Below are positions 22,295 to 35,322 of a stretch of 64,000 nucleotides of DNA, piece after piece. The notes beneath the pieces were generated by a model that saw nothing but the letters and a program-made list of their open reading frames with translations, ran no database searches and had not been told where the DNA came from. Origin of the DNA: Plantago ovata (lineage: Eukaryota; Streptophyta; Magnoliopsida; Lamiales; Plantaginaceae); the NCBI GenBank assembly GCA_028274465.1, contig CM051456.1, forward strand, positions 77,982,753 through 78,046,752. The letters are read 5' to 3'. The translations under genes were made by a program, and so were the position numbers. Position 1 is the first letter of the stretch; each line of letters starts with the position of its first letter.

Positions 22295-24962
22295 TTATTG
22301 AGGTAATTCAATCAATGCAAGGTTATACCTTAGCATTGCGAATCTATTATCTGGTAGGGGCTTGGTAAAGATTTCATCAAGTTGATCATCTGTACCCACT
22401 TTTACAACCTCAATATCTCCCTTTTCCACATGGTCTCTAATGAAATGATGTCTAATATCAATTTGCTTAGTCCTTGAGTGGAACTTAGGATTTTGCGTGA
22501 TAGCAATAGCACTTGTATTATCACAAAAGATTGGTGTTTTCTTTGCAGAAATGCCATAATCTCTTAATTGTTGCTGAATCCATAGGATTTGAGCTGTGCA
22601 ACAACCAGCCGCAATGTACTCAGATTCAGTAGATGAATTGGCAACACAGGTTTGCTTCTTGTTGAACCATGATATTAATCTAGTACCCAAAAACTCACAA
22701 GTTCCAGAGGTACTTTTTCTATCAAGAGTTGATCCTCCATGATCAGCATCAGAATAACCAACCAATTCAAGTCCAGAATCTTTAGGATACCATAATCCAA
22801 CATTGATTGTACCTTTGACATATTTCAGTATCTTAAGTACCTTTTTGTAGTGTGATTCTCTTGGATCAGATTGGAATCTTGCACACACACAAACAACATA
22901 CTGAATGTCAGGTCTACTTGCTGTTAAATACAACAAAGAACCAATGAGCTTCCTATACTTGTGTTCTTCAACACTTTTATCTTCTTTAGTATAGCCCAAT
23001 TTGGTACCAACACTCATAGGGATCTTTTCAAGTTTTTCTTCCTCTTTGATCCTAAACTTTATGAGCATTTCTTTCGCATACTTTGCTTGATTTATGAATA
23101 TTCCATCTTTGAGTTGCTTGACTTGCAATCCTAGGAAATAATTCAATTTTCCCATCATACTCATTTCAAATTTATTTTTCATGAGCTTGGCAAAATCATC
23201 ACAAAGTTGCTTGTCCTTATATCCAAATATTATGTCATCCACATAAATCTGAACTAAGAGTATTTTACCATCATGGTTCATGGTAAACAAGGTTTTGTCA
23301 ACTTCACCTTTCTTGAAACCATTATCCAGCAAGAACTTGGCCAAAGTATCATACCAAGCTCTTGGTGCTTGCTTTAGACCATATACAGCTTTCTGAAGCT
23401 TGTATACCATCTTGGTTTCTGACGGAAGTTCAAAGTCAGGGGGTTGTTCTAAGTAGACTTCTTCAGCAAATGCACTTTTAACATCCATTTGATAAACAAT
23501 GAAGTCATTGTGAGCAGCAAAGGCCAAGAAAAGTCTAATTGCATCCAATCTTGCAACTAGTGCATAAGACTCATCATAGTCCAATCCTTCAGTCTGACAG
23601 TAACGTTGAGCAACTAAACGTGCTTTGTTTCTTGTTACTTCACCAGACTCACTCAGCTTGTTTCTGAACACCCACTTTGTACCAATAGCTTTCTTGCCTT
23701 CAACAAGAGGTACAAGTTTCCGTACTTTGTTCCTTTCAAATTGATCCAGTTCTTCTTGCATTGCCTTGATCCATTCAGAATGCTTTAGATCTTCTTCTAT
23801 GTTCTTGGGTTCAATTTCTGAAACAAAGCAAGAGAACAAAGATTCTACTTCTACGACATTTGCTTCTTCAGCAAGTCCATGAGTAGCAGAAACTTTGGAT
23901 CTAGTTACTTGACGTTTGTCAATATCACCAATCATATCCGTAGAGGGATGATCTCTAATCCATTTGTTAACAGGCTTTCTGCTCTTTGGATCTGGATACG
24001 TTTGCTCATCAGCATGTGACTCTTCAGCATGTACTTGTTCAATACTACTGGTATTTTGTGTCTCTACTGAGATTGGTTCATCAGCAACTGCTTGTTCAAC
24101 ATTGCTAGATTGTGGTAACTCATCAGCAGGCACGGGAGGTTGCGTAGTTTCAGCAACATCCGGAGCAACTGCGTCTTTTGCTGGAAATTCTTTGTCATGA
24201 ACTCTATTTATCTTGTCACGACTTGGGGGAGGAGAGTCATTGTCAGAATCATCATTTAGTTCAATTGACTTGATTTGCTTAGCATCAGATTCAGTTCTTT
24301 TCTCTTGTATGATTAGCTTTTTCATACATTCTGATATTTCTTCTTCAGCAGGCACTCCTTGTGTCTTTTCGTAGAATACAACATGCACTGATTCTTCGAT
24401 CTTTTGTGCCTTTTTGTTGTAAACTCTATAAGCTTTACTATGCAAGGAGTAACCAAGAAATATCGCTTCGTCTTCCTTTGGTTGAAATGTTCTTAGGTAT
24501 TCTCTACCGTTATTAAGAACGAAACACTTACAACCAAATACTCTTAGATGAGTGATATTAGGAGGTCTTCCAACAAACAACTCATACGGAGTTTTGTTGT
24601 ATTCCTTAGTAATCAGACATCTGTTTTGAGTGTAACAGGCGGTATTAATCGCTTCAACCCAGTAAGCCTCACATATTTCAGTGTCAGCAAGCATTGTTCT
24701 TGCGGCTTCTTTTAGGGTGCGATTCTTCCTTTCAGCAACACTGTTTTGTTGTGGTGTCCTTACTGAGGATAACTGATGTTGTATGCCTTTTGAAGTGCAA
24801 TACTCAGTTATATACTGGTTTACAAACTCAGTACCATGGTCTGTCGTTATGACTTTTACCTTGTCATTTTTCACGACTTCAAGCTTATTCATCAAGTTAG
24901 GTATTTCAGTCCTTGTTTCAGATTTGTGTTTGATAAATACTACCCAAGTGAATCTTGAATAG
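22295..24962 (-). pseudogene. Sirevirus pol: integrase C-part, reverse transcriptase, RNase H
   Basis: 866 codons are open from the Met at 24895, and homology continues up to the insertion point at 24962 (YSRFTWVVFIKHKSET). Integrase core: TTDHGTEF (second catalytic Asp) and AERKNRTLKEAARTML (catalytic Glu). RT: ARLVAQRYCQTEGLDYDESY, MDVKSAF, YGLKQAPRAWYD, and the catalytic YVDD at about residue 550 (near 23240). RNase H: GYSDADHGGSTLDRKSTSG, SSTESEYIA, KQIDIRHHFIRD, then TKPLPDNRF. This half of pol is intact, but its N-terminal half lies beyond the nested element, so it cannot be expressed normally. Confidence 0.95.
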
Positions 24963-26535
24963 TGTTGGTCCCTTTAAACAACAAGAAAAGACTAGAGGGG
25001 GGGGGGGTGAATAGTCTTTTCAAAATTCGACGTTTAAAAACTTTCTCAGCAAGTGCTTATTACTTTACAGTAATGAGTTTGCTGATACTTAACTTTTTCA
25101 GCAAGCGCAAGTTACTTCACAGTAACTAGGTTTGCTGATACTTAAAATCAGAGAGCGGAAGTCTTTGATACAATAAGTGCTTTTTCAGTAAATGAAGGTT
25201 TCAGCAAGTGATGTGAGTGACTGTGTACAGATAGATATTATTTGCTGAAAACCAAGTACAGTAAGTAAATCACACAAACACTTTTATAGTGGTATCTGAG
25301 AGTGGCGTAATCTCTCAACTAATCCACTTTGTCCTTTCTAGGACTGAATCCACTAAGATAAGTTTGAGGTTCCTTACAACACCTATCTAGAGTGATCCAA
25401 ACAGAAACCAAAGCACACTTGCTTCGTCTCCAACCTAACTAGAGAACGTAACCATGTTCTCCACCAAACTTGGTACTTTTAATCAGCAACACTATGCTCG
25501 ATTAAGTTCCCCCTGAATATCACTCCTGAAAGGGTGTATTTTCTGTTAGAGAGGTTTGGGATGAGATAACTTAATTATAACTTATTCAGTTACAACAAGT
25601 AATCTAAGAAACAAAACTTTGAATACTTTGCAGTAAACAAGTTTGATTGTTTCTGGTGTCAAGACTTGTTCTTGTTCGAAAGAAAGAAAGAACACTTAAC
25701 TAATTTCTTAGTCATGTAAATTCTACTTCTTCACAAGTAGCTTTTTCAAGCTTTAAGTCTTGGAACGGATCAATTGCAGTAAGAGTATTGAAGGGTATGT
25801 GAGTTTAAGCACAAGTGAGAGTATGATCACGTTGTTGACACACTTCAACTCTTTGCCGGATGACCTCTATTTATAGTGAAATAAGGAGCCGTTTGAATTT
25901 CAAATTTTAAGGCTTTTGACCCTTAAAATGTCACAATCTTGCTTTTGTACTTTCAGCAGCGTCCTTGTTTGTCTTCTAGTCATCATGTCCTTCGCGTGCA
26001 TGCTTTGCATTTAATGCTCTTTTGAATGAATTTCAAACAGTAACATTGGAGCGCAAATACAAGTACTTTCAACAAGAGGTCACATATGTTCCATCAGCAA
26101 GTGGTCAGTCTCAGTTTCAGCAAGCACAACCTACTCTGTCGTATAGATTTTCACTTATGCAATGCTGTTACTGAAATTTCCACTTTCTGAGCAACATGTG
26201 CCTTTGTAGATACCAGTCTTCAGAAATCTTCTAGTCTTCAGTCTTCGAAATCTTCAAGATTCTGAGCGGTTCTAAATGCTTCAATAGTTTGTTTGTAAAA
26301 ACAAAGTACATCATCAGCAAATGCTTCAATAGGTTGTATTTCCTTTCAGAAAACAAGATACATCATAAGCGGTAAAACCAACCTATCTAGCACCTACTCT
26401 AAGTCTTCAGTAAACGTTCCTCTTTTACAATGTCCTTAAAATTCTAAATTCCTATGGACCTTAAGAGTACTAGTTACTGGACTGTCCTTAATTTAGCATG
26501 GTTAATTGCTCATCAAAATTACAAGTTTCCTAACA
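24963..26535 (-). mobile_element. 3' LTR of the nested Sirevirus
   Basis: 1573 bp with termini tgttggtccc...cctaaca (plus strand). It is colinear with the LTRs at 13251 and 35323 apart from small differences. The polypurine tract follows at 26536. Confidence 0.92.
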
Positions 26536-26550
26536 AATTTCCCCATTTTT
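26536..26550 (-). promoter_or_regulatory. Polypurine tract of the nested Sirevirus
   Basis: Minus-strand 'aaaaatggggaaatt' against the 3' LTR, one substitution from the tract at 14828-14842. Confidence 0.8.
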
Positions 26551-26798
26551 GATGTTAGCAATCCATGGCTAAATTAATTGTTACCCTTTTAGAGGTTTCT
26601 GATGTTGAATAAATCAGTTGATTAATGCAAGCATACTATAATAATTAAACAGTAAGCATAAGTAAATTGCATAATCAAAAACCAATAAGAGTCAAAAGCT
26701 TAATTGCTGATAGTTATCTTTCAGAAGTTTACATGAAAGAGCAGAGGTAACTAAACAAAATCACCAAATAAAAACTTTAACAGAACTATTACAGAGAG

Positions 26799-29700
26799 TT
26801 AAGCTCTTCCAGAGGATTTTCTCAAAATCTCTCTTACACTCTTCTCAGCAATTGTAGTGAATTCAATACAGTCCTTTTCGTAGTTCTCAAGTAGCCTACG
26901 GACTTGTAATTGAAGAATCCTTGCATTTTTGCAGGCAGTATGATGATGCTTTTCAGCATTCATTTCCATGTAATGAGTTACCCACAAATGCATGCCCCAA
27001 TTGCTGGCATGGAGAAGCTGTGTATCTGAAATGCTTTTAGGATGAATCTTCCTTATCTAGAGAAGATCTTCTTCTTGATCCTTAGCAGTGAGATAGAAGT
27101 ACTCATAAGGAATCAATCCAAGTCTCTTCTTTGTTTTCTTGGTTACTGGGTCAGAGTAATAAGCAATGCCAACTGGTTTTATCAAATCTGGTTCTTGTCT
27201 TATAGACTTACCAACTGCAGTTCTTCTTACTGAGACTTCAAGATTCAACCATTTCCCAGCAATATTTCTTGGGAGGGACTCAGCCCTTTCTTTCCTTTTT
27301 ACCTTGAGTTCAATCCATGTGAACATTTGGTTCACAATGGTTGTAGGAAAGAACTCATCCACCAGCAAGTCTTCCAGCTTTAAGATCCAACAACCATGAA
27401 CGTTTCTGATCACGTTCTGAGTGGTTTCATCATTGTTGGTCTTTGTATATTCAATGCCGGAGCCAATAGCAATGCTGGCCAGCCTCTTTTCTTCCTGTCT
27501 TTGCCTTCTTCTTCTTGACTTTGCATTGTCTTGATCTCTTGCTGAAGATCTTGAGTCAGAAGAGAAATGCTTTGAATGGCCAGACGGAGTTAAGGCTGTA
27601 ATTGGTCTAGCTCTTATGGATTGAGCTATTGTCTGATTGTCATCATCATCATCATCTTCATCCAGGCCTTGATGACTTTCAGTGTGGCAAAAACCTTGAG
27701 TTTCAGCAGCAGTTTTTCTCTTTTTGGGACTTGCTGACTTTAACTCAGATTCTGCTTGTCTTTTAGAACTTTTCTCTCTTTCAGCAAGAGGTTCTATTGG
27801 TAGTGGCGCATCAACAGTACGAGGGGTTTGGGTTCTTTTTCTTGTACCTTTCTTTTCCCCCTTAGACATGGATTGCAACATCGGAGTGATGTGTAGAGAA
27901 TAGAACTCATTGCAGTTTTCAGCAAGAGTACTTAGACTGTTGTATTTCATGATGATTTGTTGCTGATCAGAAGTCATCTGTGACAACTCATTTTTAATAC
28001 TCACCATGGTCTCCTCATGTATTTGTTCTGTTGCGGCCTTTTCTTCCATGAAAGTCTGAGCCTTTACTAGAGCGGTCTTTGCTAGCCGGAGTGCTTGACT
28101 TACGTCTTCTTCATAGCTCTTATGATAAAGACTGATGTCTTTCTGAGCTATTGTAAGAGTAGTAGTGCGTCTCAGCACTGTAGCTAATATTTTTCCAATA
28201 TCAAGCGGGCTCTCAGCAAGCAATGCCTCATCTTCTGCTTTGCAGGCATCATGGACTTTCTTCAGTGCCAGAATTCTTGGAGTAAACTCCTCAACACGTG
28301 GAAACGACACTAGGTTTGGGGTCAAGGAATGAACTTTCAGTTCTGAAGCAAACTGATCATCTTTCATCAGCAATTCTCCTCTCAAATCATCGTCTACATC
28401 ATTTATATAGTCAGGAGGAGGAATTTCAACCACTTTTGGGTCTCTCTTTGAGTTTTCATCCTCATTTGCTGATAGATCATCTTCATCCTCAGATTCATCA
28501 AGGTCAGCAACCTTGGAACCTAAGTCAGCAGCTTCATTTCCTTTTGGTTGAGTGGTTGCTGATGGCAACGATTCAGACTCAACAATTGGAGTTTCACCAG
28601 TAGTTAGTTTTAATTGAGTAGTTGCTGAGAGCAACGTTTGAGACTCAATTACTGGAGTTTCGCCAGTAGTTAGTTTTAATTGAGTAGTTGCTGAGGGCAA
28701 CGTTTGAGACTCAATCACTGGAGTTTCGCCAGGAGTTAGTTTTAATTGAGTAGTTGCTGAGGGCAACGTTTGAGACTCAATTACTGTAGTTTCGCCACTA
28801 GTAAGTGGAAGGGAGGGGACGTCCTTTGGTTTTACTCCTCAAGATTGACCAATTTCCAGATCCTGCGTATGCCTTGCATGGATCAGGAGACTGTTTTGTA
28901 GAGCGCGTTGGTAATCTTCATCCATTTCATCTTCATCATCAAGGTTTGCATCAGTGACCTTGGGATCAGAAAGTTGGCTCTTGCCATGTTTTAAGGCAGC
29001 CTTTTTTCTGGCATATTCCTCTTCAGAATTAGCGCCTTGTACAGGTGCTTGATTTTTAGCATCAGTAGGAGCAGGTTGAGATTCATGCTGAGGTTGTGGT
29101 TGTTCAGCTTGTTGATTGTCTTGTTGTTCAGTTTCAGCAACTGTCAATTTTAAACCACCAGCATCAGGACTTGGACCTTGATTGTCATCATCGTCATCTC
29201 TCTTGTCCTTTGAATCTTTTCCTTCATCATCACTGGGATCAGTAGGGATGTTTTCATCTTCTTCCTCTTCATCATCACCAGTTAGAATAACTAGCTCAAG
29301 ATGCTTGTATAGAGCAACACTCGATACTTCCCTCTTCATCATTGATTTTGTGGGGATCAGCCACCACGGGTACAATTAAACCCTTGAGCATCACAACTTG
29401 TTCAGCTGGAGAGGCACTCTTGAATTTTGCCTTCATATTCTCTCTGATTTGAGCAATCAGATTCGAGCTAATTAGCTGAGAATATGACATGTCTTCAGGA
29501 AGTATGGAGTGGACAAACGTCTCGAGCTTCAGCAGAGAAGATATCTTTTTCTCATTTGATAGATGAAAATGGAGATCAGAAAAGTCCATCCTTCTGTACC
29601 TTTGCCAGTTGCTGACAGACTTAGCAACTCTTGACAAGGTTGTTCTTTTGAAGTTCAAATAAAGTTCTTCAGAACTCACTTGTGAATCTTCAGTGATGTG

Positions 29701-31461
29701 CACCACTTCAGTGGTCTCCTTTAGAGCCTGAAAAAGAACAATATTTAGATCAGGAGAGGTTTGGATAATTACCTTAGAGTTCAAAGCTGAAACATGAATT
29801 ACCTGCTGAGATTCAGCAAGCTCATGTTGTACAATTTCCATTCCTTGAGGAGCTTGAGTAGCATCCTCCATTTTTTCATCCTGAAATAACTATGAGTTAG
29901 ACACAAGTACTAAGCTGTCAAACTTAGTTTTATTACCAAAACTTTAACTACCTGCTGAGCAGGAAGTGTTGATTCTGGTGCAGAGGCTTCAACAACCATC
30001 TGACTTGCATCTTGAGAAGTCTGTAGAGATATCATAATATTAGCAAAAGAATAAGTTTCAGAAAGTGAAGTTTTACTGCTGGTTGAGTTATCTACCTGCT
30101 GAAGAAGGACAGGTTGTGGCTGAGTCCTTTCAGCATTAACAGTTTCTTCAATTTCTGGGACTGTTTCTTCAGCAGACTTCTTGGCTTGCTTTGTTTGAGA
30201 AAGCTGCGCGGTTTCAGCAATCTCCCTCGTCTCTGAAATGACAAGTTGAGCAGAAGCATCTTGACCCTTAAGCTCACTGCTTGTCATAAAGGCATCAATG
30301 GATTTGTTGGATGATTCCTCCATATCCAATTCCATTTGTTGGCTTAAAGCTTCCAGTACAAGCTGGACTTTTTCAATTGATGTCTTTGGTGAACTTGGGC
30401 CAGTATTCTCAGCATTACGAGATGCGTCGTTGAATAATGCTTCTTGTGTTTCTTTAGCAACTTCTGGAACTTGAACCATTGCTGTTTCAGCAACTGGTTC
30501 TTCAGCAACTATGGTTTTCAGCAACTTGATGAGTTGCTTGTTCAGCAACCATCTTTTCAGCAGCATCAGCAAGTGCCGCGGTTCTCAGATCAGCAGCAAT
30601 ATCACTTTCTGGTTCCAGAGTTTGATCATCTAGATTATCTACAATGTAGATATCCGGGACTTGGGCAGGAATTCATTTCCACTGCCTTGTGGTCTATTCA
30701 CAGTAGATGTATCAACATTAAGTTGATTGTTGAAGGCTTCCGCAAACACTTCAACATTGCGGACATAGGTTTCAGTAACCACCTCAGCAACATCTACTGG
30801 AACTTGCGTTTCAACAATTGTCTGGGAATTGTCCGAGAGGTACTGACTTGCTAGCCAGTGTTTTCTTCCTTGAGTTATTTGTCCTTTTCCTCTTGGGGAC
30901 AGGGTTTGCTGATGACGCTGCAGTCTGAGTGTCATCATCAGCTTTCCTCTTTTTCTTGTTAGATTTCTTCAGTTTCCCAGCAGAGGCGTTAGTAGTTGCA
31001 TTTTCAGCAACGAGAGTAGTGGTGTCAGCATGATCACCATCTAGAGCAGTTTCATCTTTGTCACCACCAGTTATCGCAGCAGTTTTCATCTCTAAGTTGC
31101 TGAGTGGTGACATCTGCAGCTGTTGTATACCTTTCTTGCTGACTTGTGCTGACACATCTGCAGCTGTTGTCTTCTTAGATTTTTCAAGTTTCTTGCCAGC
31201 AATCTTAGGTACATTCTGCTTGTAGAAGGATCTTCCCACATTGCATACAATTTCTTGATTGGCAATGGGTTTCTCAGATGAATCGTGAAATGTTCAAGGA
31301 TATAGCATATCTTTATTCATACATAACTGGAAAGGAAGGTGAGACCTTGTTGTCTTCCACCTTAACCTTGAACTTAGTGACACAATCAACAGCCTTGTTG
31401 AAAATGTACTTAGCCCAGTTAAGTTCCGTTTGTTTTCATAGATATGCATCAGCAGCGGCCC
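26799..31461 (-). pseudogene. Sirevirus extra ('env-like') ORF, nested copy
   Basis: Runs from the gap edge (IYENK, about 31440) to the stop at 26799. Parts: N-terminal Lys/Thr/Ala-rich segment (31239-30811); acidic Val/Glu-rich segment (30572-29910) with candidate mini-introns at 30021-30095, 29881-29951 and 29728-29802; MDFSDLHFHLSNEK (29592); D/E run (about 29180-29270); four GETPV-type repeat units (28560-28800); coiled coil; PKKRK motif (about 27715-27730); Arg-rich stretch; and the conserved C-terminal domain. A stop near 28836 (TCA to TGA), one at 27057 and several frameshifts disable it. The empty insertion site of the solo LTR at 19037 is preserved here. Confidence 0.85.
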
Positions 31462-31561
31462 NNNNNNNNNNNNNNNNNNNNNNNNNNNNNNNNNNNNNNN
31501 NNNNNNNNNNNNNNNNNNNNNNNNNNNNNNNNNNNNNNNNNNNNNNNNNNNNNNNNNNNNN
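31462..31561. other. Assembly gap (100 N)
   Basis: Exactly 100 N, a common placeholder for unknown length. The left edge is the N-terminal part of the extra ORF; the right edge is mid-LTR. By comparison with the enclosing element the missing piece should include gag, pol and the 3' two thirds of the 5' LTR, unless a real deletion exists. Confidence 0.95.
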
Positions 31562-32067
31562 AATTCAAACAGTAACATTGGAGCGCAAATACAAGTACTT
31601 TCAGCAAGAGGTCACATATGTTCCATCAGCAAGTGGTCAGTCTCAGTTTCAGCAAGCACAACCTACTCTGTCGTATAGATTTTCACTTATGCAATGCTGT
31701 TGCTGAAGTTTCCACTTTCTGAGCAACATGTTCCTTTGTAGATACCAGTCTTCAGAAATCTTCTAGTCTTCAGTCTTCGAAATCTTCAAGATTCTGAGCG
31801 GTTCTAAATGCTTCAATAGTTTGTTTGTAAAAGCAAAGTACATCATCAGCAAATGCTTCAATAGGTTGTATTTCTTTTCAGAAAACAAGATACATCATAA
31901 GCGGTAAAACCAACCTATCTAGCACCTACTCTAAGTCTTCAGCAAACGTTCCTCTTTTACAATGTCCTTAAAATTCTAAATTCCTATGGACCTTAAGAGT
32001 ACTAGTTATTGGACTTTCCTTAATTTAGCATGGTTAATTGCTCATCAAAATTAAAAGTTTCCTAACA
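31562..32067 (-). mobile_element. 5' LTR remnant of the nested Sirevirus
   Basis: 506 bp matching 26030-26535 closely and ending cctaaca before the aatag duplication. It is truncated by the gap. Confidence 0.9.
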
Positions 32068-32782
32068 AATAGTAATCTACCACCACCAGAACATACTTCT
32101 TACCAGCATAGCTTGTTGAAGAAGATTGAAACAAGTCCATGTGCACGAGTTGTAAAGGTTTTGTAGTTGACGGTACTGCCTTGTTCTTAAAAGAAGATTT
32201 GGTTTGCTTACCTTGCTGACATGCATTGCAAACACCATCCTTCTTAAAAGTAACCTTAGGTAATCCAACTACAAGTGCCTTTTTAGACAGCTTATTCAGT
32301 TTCTTGATGTTTAGGTGACTTGTTCGTTTATGCCATAACCATGCTTTTTCAGCAAGGCAATCGTGATCTGAGACAAGGCATTTTTCAACGATTGCTGAAG
32401 ACCAATCTACGGTGTACAAGCCTCCTGATCTTCTGGCAATCATAATAACCTTCTTTGTCTCAAAGTCTATAAGTTCACATTCATCACTTTTGATTTTGAT
32501 GAAGTATCCTTTGTCAGCAAATTCACTCATGCTGAAAAGGTTAAACTTAAGATTTTTGACATAAAGAACTCCCGTAATGGTAATGCATCCTAACTTCACG
32601 TCACCATAACCTTTTGTAGAACCAGAGCCTCCACCAGCAAACCTTATTGTTGGAACTTTAGACCACCGTCTATAGTTTATAAGGTTATTCTTGTTGCCCG
32701 TCATGTGCTTTCCACAACCACTGTCAAAGTGCCAGATTGCATCGTTTGTCTCCGTGGCTGAAGTCTGCACAATCAAGAGCAA
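32068..32782 (-). pseudogene. Sirevirus protease, GAG-pre-integrase and integrase N-part
   Basis: Open frame containing the copia protease region (WHFDSGCGKHMTG, catalytic DSG), a following ITGVLYVKNLKFNLFS stretch, the GAG-pre-integrase zinc-binding segment (WLWHKRTSHLNIKKL, then CNACQQGKQ) and the first integrase catalytic Asp (LVHMDLFQ), ending VVVDYY at the insertion of the nested element. The last residues of the frame come from inserted LTR sequence. The rest of integrase continues at 24962. The frame from gag is broken upstream. Confidence 0.92.
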
Positions 32783-33944
32783 ACAAGTTAATAATCCAAT
32801 ATTGGATGTCCATTAACATGTTTAAGAATGCGTCCAGTGGAAACCCAAGTCTTAAGTTTTTCAACTTTGACTTGTTTTCTACTTGCTGAGGAACTAGGAG
32901 GTTTTGAGCCAAAAGACTTTTGATTCGTGCTGATCAAATCCACTTTCTGATGTGGTGTCTTGCTCGGTTGACCTTTTTGGTGAACATACTTTTCAGTAAG
33001 TTCTTTTCTAGCAAGGTTCCTTCTAGCCCTAGCATTTTGAGTCTTGTCAGAACTCTTAGGCTTGATTTTGTTTATCTCTTTGAAGTATCTTTGCTGACTT
33101 TGCTTATACTCGTGAAAGAGTTGACTTTGCTTGGTTTTAAAACCGAGTCCACTTTTCGGAGAATGCTGAGTTTTTGTATCAGCAACCTTACTTGATTCAG
33201 GTTTGTCAGCAAAGGTCTTCTGATTACTTTTAGTAATCTTGCCTTTTGACTTAACAAATTGCTTTTCAGCAACTTGTTTGGCAGAATGCTTTACAGCATC
33301 CTTTTTCTTTACAGTTTGCTTTTCAGCAACCTGTTTTCCTTTTAAAGTCTTGTTACTTTGAGTAGCAACAGCGGGCTTTACGGTCGTAGGTACTTGATTG
33401 CATTTTTCAGCAACCTTAGATTGACCAAACTGATAGAGTTCTGGTTGACCACTATCAGTAGCACGTACAAAGGAATCGGTGATTTATCTTTAGTCAAGAT
33501 TATTACGTCATCACCTTCATACGTTGCACCTAAACCTTCTTTCTGAGATGGATCTCTCAAATAAGAGTTTAATTCAGTCAGCGTATTACTTGCATCAACA
33601 TAAGATTTAAAATTGATTTTCATCTTTTTCATTTCTTGGATTTCAGCAAGTAACTTTAGAATTGAGGACTGATACTCTTCCAATTCTATTGCCATATGAG
33701 AATTCTTCTATGTAGCTTCAACAATCAACTTCTTGAGATGCACTATTTCAGCATCTTTCTTTTATGTTTCTTCCTTCAGCAAGACATACTTTTCAGTAGT
33801 CTGCTTGGCCAGAGTTTCAACATTCTGTAGTTTCTCTTGCTGTTTGCTCAGAGTTTTGTCAAATCTTTCGATTTCTCCTTGAATCTTGTCAAGGTCAATC
33901 TCGTCTTCACTTTCCGAGTCAGAGTCAGAGGTAGGAATGTTTAC
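32783..33944 (-). pseudogene. Sirevirus gag C-terminal / linker region, frameshifted
   Basis: Follows a stop at 33945. In the gag frame it reads an acidic start (SDSDSESEDEIDLDKIQGE), then coiled-coil-like heptads (LKKLIVEAT; LLAEIQEMKKMK) with a stop near 33708. A shift near 33450 leads to Lys/Ser-rich sequence with many KQVAEK-like words in plus-strand shadow. It separates the zinc knuckle from protease. Long Gag tails with coiled coils are typical of Sireviruses. Confidence 0.65.
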
Positions 33945-35210
33945 CTAACCGGCCATGAGGCAGAACTCGTAGTTTGACACATCTGGATAAGCTTCCATGG
34001 CTATTCCACAAACTTCCTTGCCAATTTCTACGTCAAGAGTGGCTTCTTCATCGTTAGCGTCTGAGGTTTCTTCCTCACTGTCTTCGGAGCTAGTATCAAT
34101 GCACAATGCATCGATTTTTGCTTGAAGCTTCTTCTTTTCTTCAGCAATAAAATCTCTTTTGAACTTCTTCTTTTTTTCAGCAGATTTGCCTTTCAGCAAA
34201 GGACAATTTGCTTTGAAGTGTCCAGGCTTTTTGCAGTAAAAACAGAGATCATTTCCAACTGCTGGTTCTTCTGATGAGTTTGCTTGCTGAGCCTGCTTGT
34301 TCAGCGAGCTAGTCTCATTCTTGTACTTATGGTAGTTGTTACCAAGATGCTTTTTCAGCTTCTCTTTTGCTTTTCGCCTTTCAAGTTCCTTACTGATGAA
34401 TTTCTTCATGTTTTTAACAACTAAAGCATTTTCATCAGCAGGCTCTCTATCATTCTTCTTTTCAGAAGATGACGGCTTTGCAGCAAGAGCAATGTTTTGC
34501 GACTTTTCAGCAAACACATTTTCTCTTTGCTTTGTCTTGTAGTTGACAGTACCAAGATGAGAGAACAACTCTGTTGGTGTGATGTTTGGAATTCCTTGAT
34601 TGTAGTAGAAGTTCTGAGTGTGGATCCATTCTTGGTTCAGACTTCTGATGATGGTTTTTACCTTCTCAGAATCTGAGTAAAGATTTCCAACACACAAGGC
34701 TGCCATCTCACTAACTAGAGTTGTGAATCTGAAGTCCAAGTCTTCCAGTGACTCATTTGTACCTTGTTTAAAGTTCTGGAACTTTAACTTCAACACTTCG
34801 AGTTTGTATTCCTTGGTTTTGTCAGATCCAGCACAAAGATCTTGAACGATTTTCCAAGTTTCCTTAGCAGTTTTGGCACCCCACAGTTTGCACTGTATAG
34901 TATCTGGAGTTGATCGAATGATGATGTTACTTGCTTGGCCATCAAGACGGAATCTCTTGGCTTCGTCGGAAGTCCATTTCTCTCTTTGTTTTGGAACGAC
35001 AATGTCAACCGGGTCTCCTAAGATAGTTTGCTTACCAGTCGAATCCGTGGTTGAGTGAGGAAAGCTTTTCTCAATCTTAGTGATTTTGATAGGTCCATCA
35101 TTAATGACAGTAACCATCTCATCACTAATGGCCTCAAGATGTAGCATCATGTTGTTTCGCCATTTTTCGTAGTTTTCCAGCTTCAGTAAGGGAGCTTCTC
35201 CTAAAGACAT
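33945..35210 (-). pseudogene. Sirevirus gag (capsid region and CCHC knuckle)
   Basis: 421 codons. The start MSLGEAPLLKLENYEKWRNNM follows about 100 nt after the primer site. A UBN2/gag-like capsid region (WGAKTAKETWKIVQDLCAG, LEVLKLKFQNFKQG, ESLEDLDFRFTTLVSEM, IRSLNQEW) spans about residues 60-230. A basic stretch precedes the knuckle CFYCKKPGHFKANC (near 34210-34250), which would bind RNA. An acidic tail ends at TAG 33945-33947, after which the same frame stays open, so the stop is probably a premature nonsense change. The product would form the particle shell. Confidence 0.88.
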
Positions 35211-35308
35211 CCTGTCAGCAAAAGACTACCAAACTGATCAAGTGAGAGTGATTTACGAAAAGCACCTAAGGGGATCTAGGTTCAATGCTGAAGGTTAAAG
35301 AACCTCCA

Positions 35309-35320
35309 GCTCTGATACCA
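35309..35320 (-). promoter_or_regulatory. Primer-binding site for tRNA-Met (initiator)
   Basis: Minus-strand TGGTATCAGAGC, complementary to the 3' end of initiator tRNA-Met, two bases inside the 5' LTR edge. This is the usual primer site of plant Ty1/copia elements. Confidence 0.9.
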
Positions 35321-35322
35321 CT

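Larger units (their letters stand above)
24963..32067 (-). mobile_element. Nested Sirevirus copy inserted in integrase, TSD aatag
   Basis: Bounded by 3' LTR 24963-26535 and 5' LTR remnant 31562-32067, with perfect TSD aatag (24958-24962 and 32068-32072). The internal part shows only the extra ORF; gag and pol are absent or hidden in the 100-N gap. It belongs to the same family as its host and has the same orientation. The insertion splits integrase between VVVDYY and YSRFTW. Confidence 0.93.
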
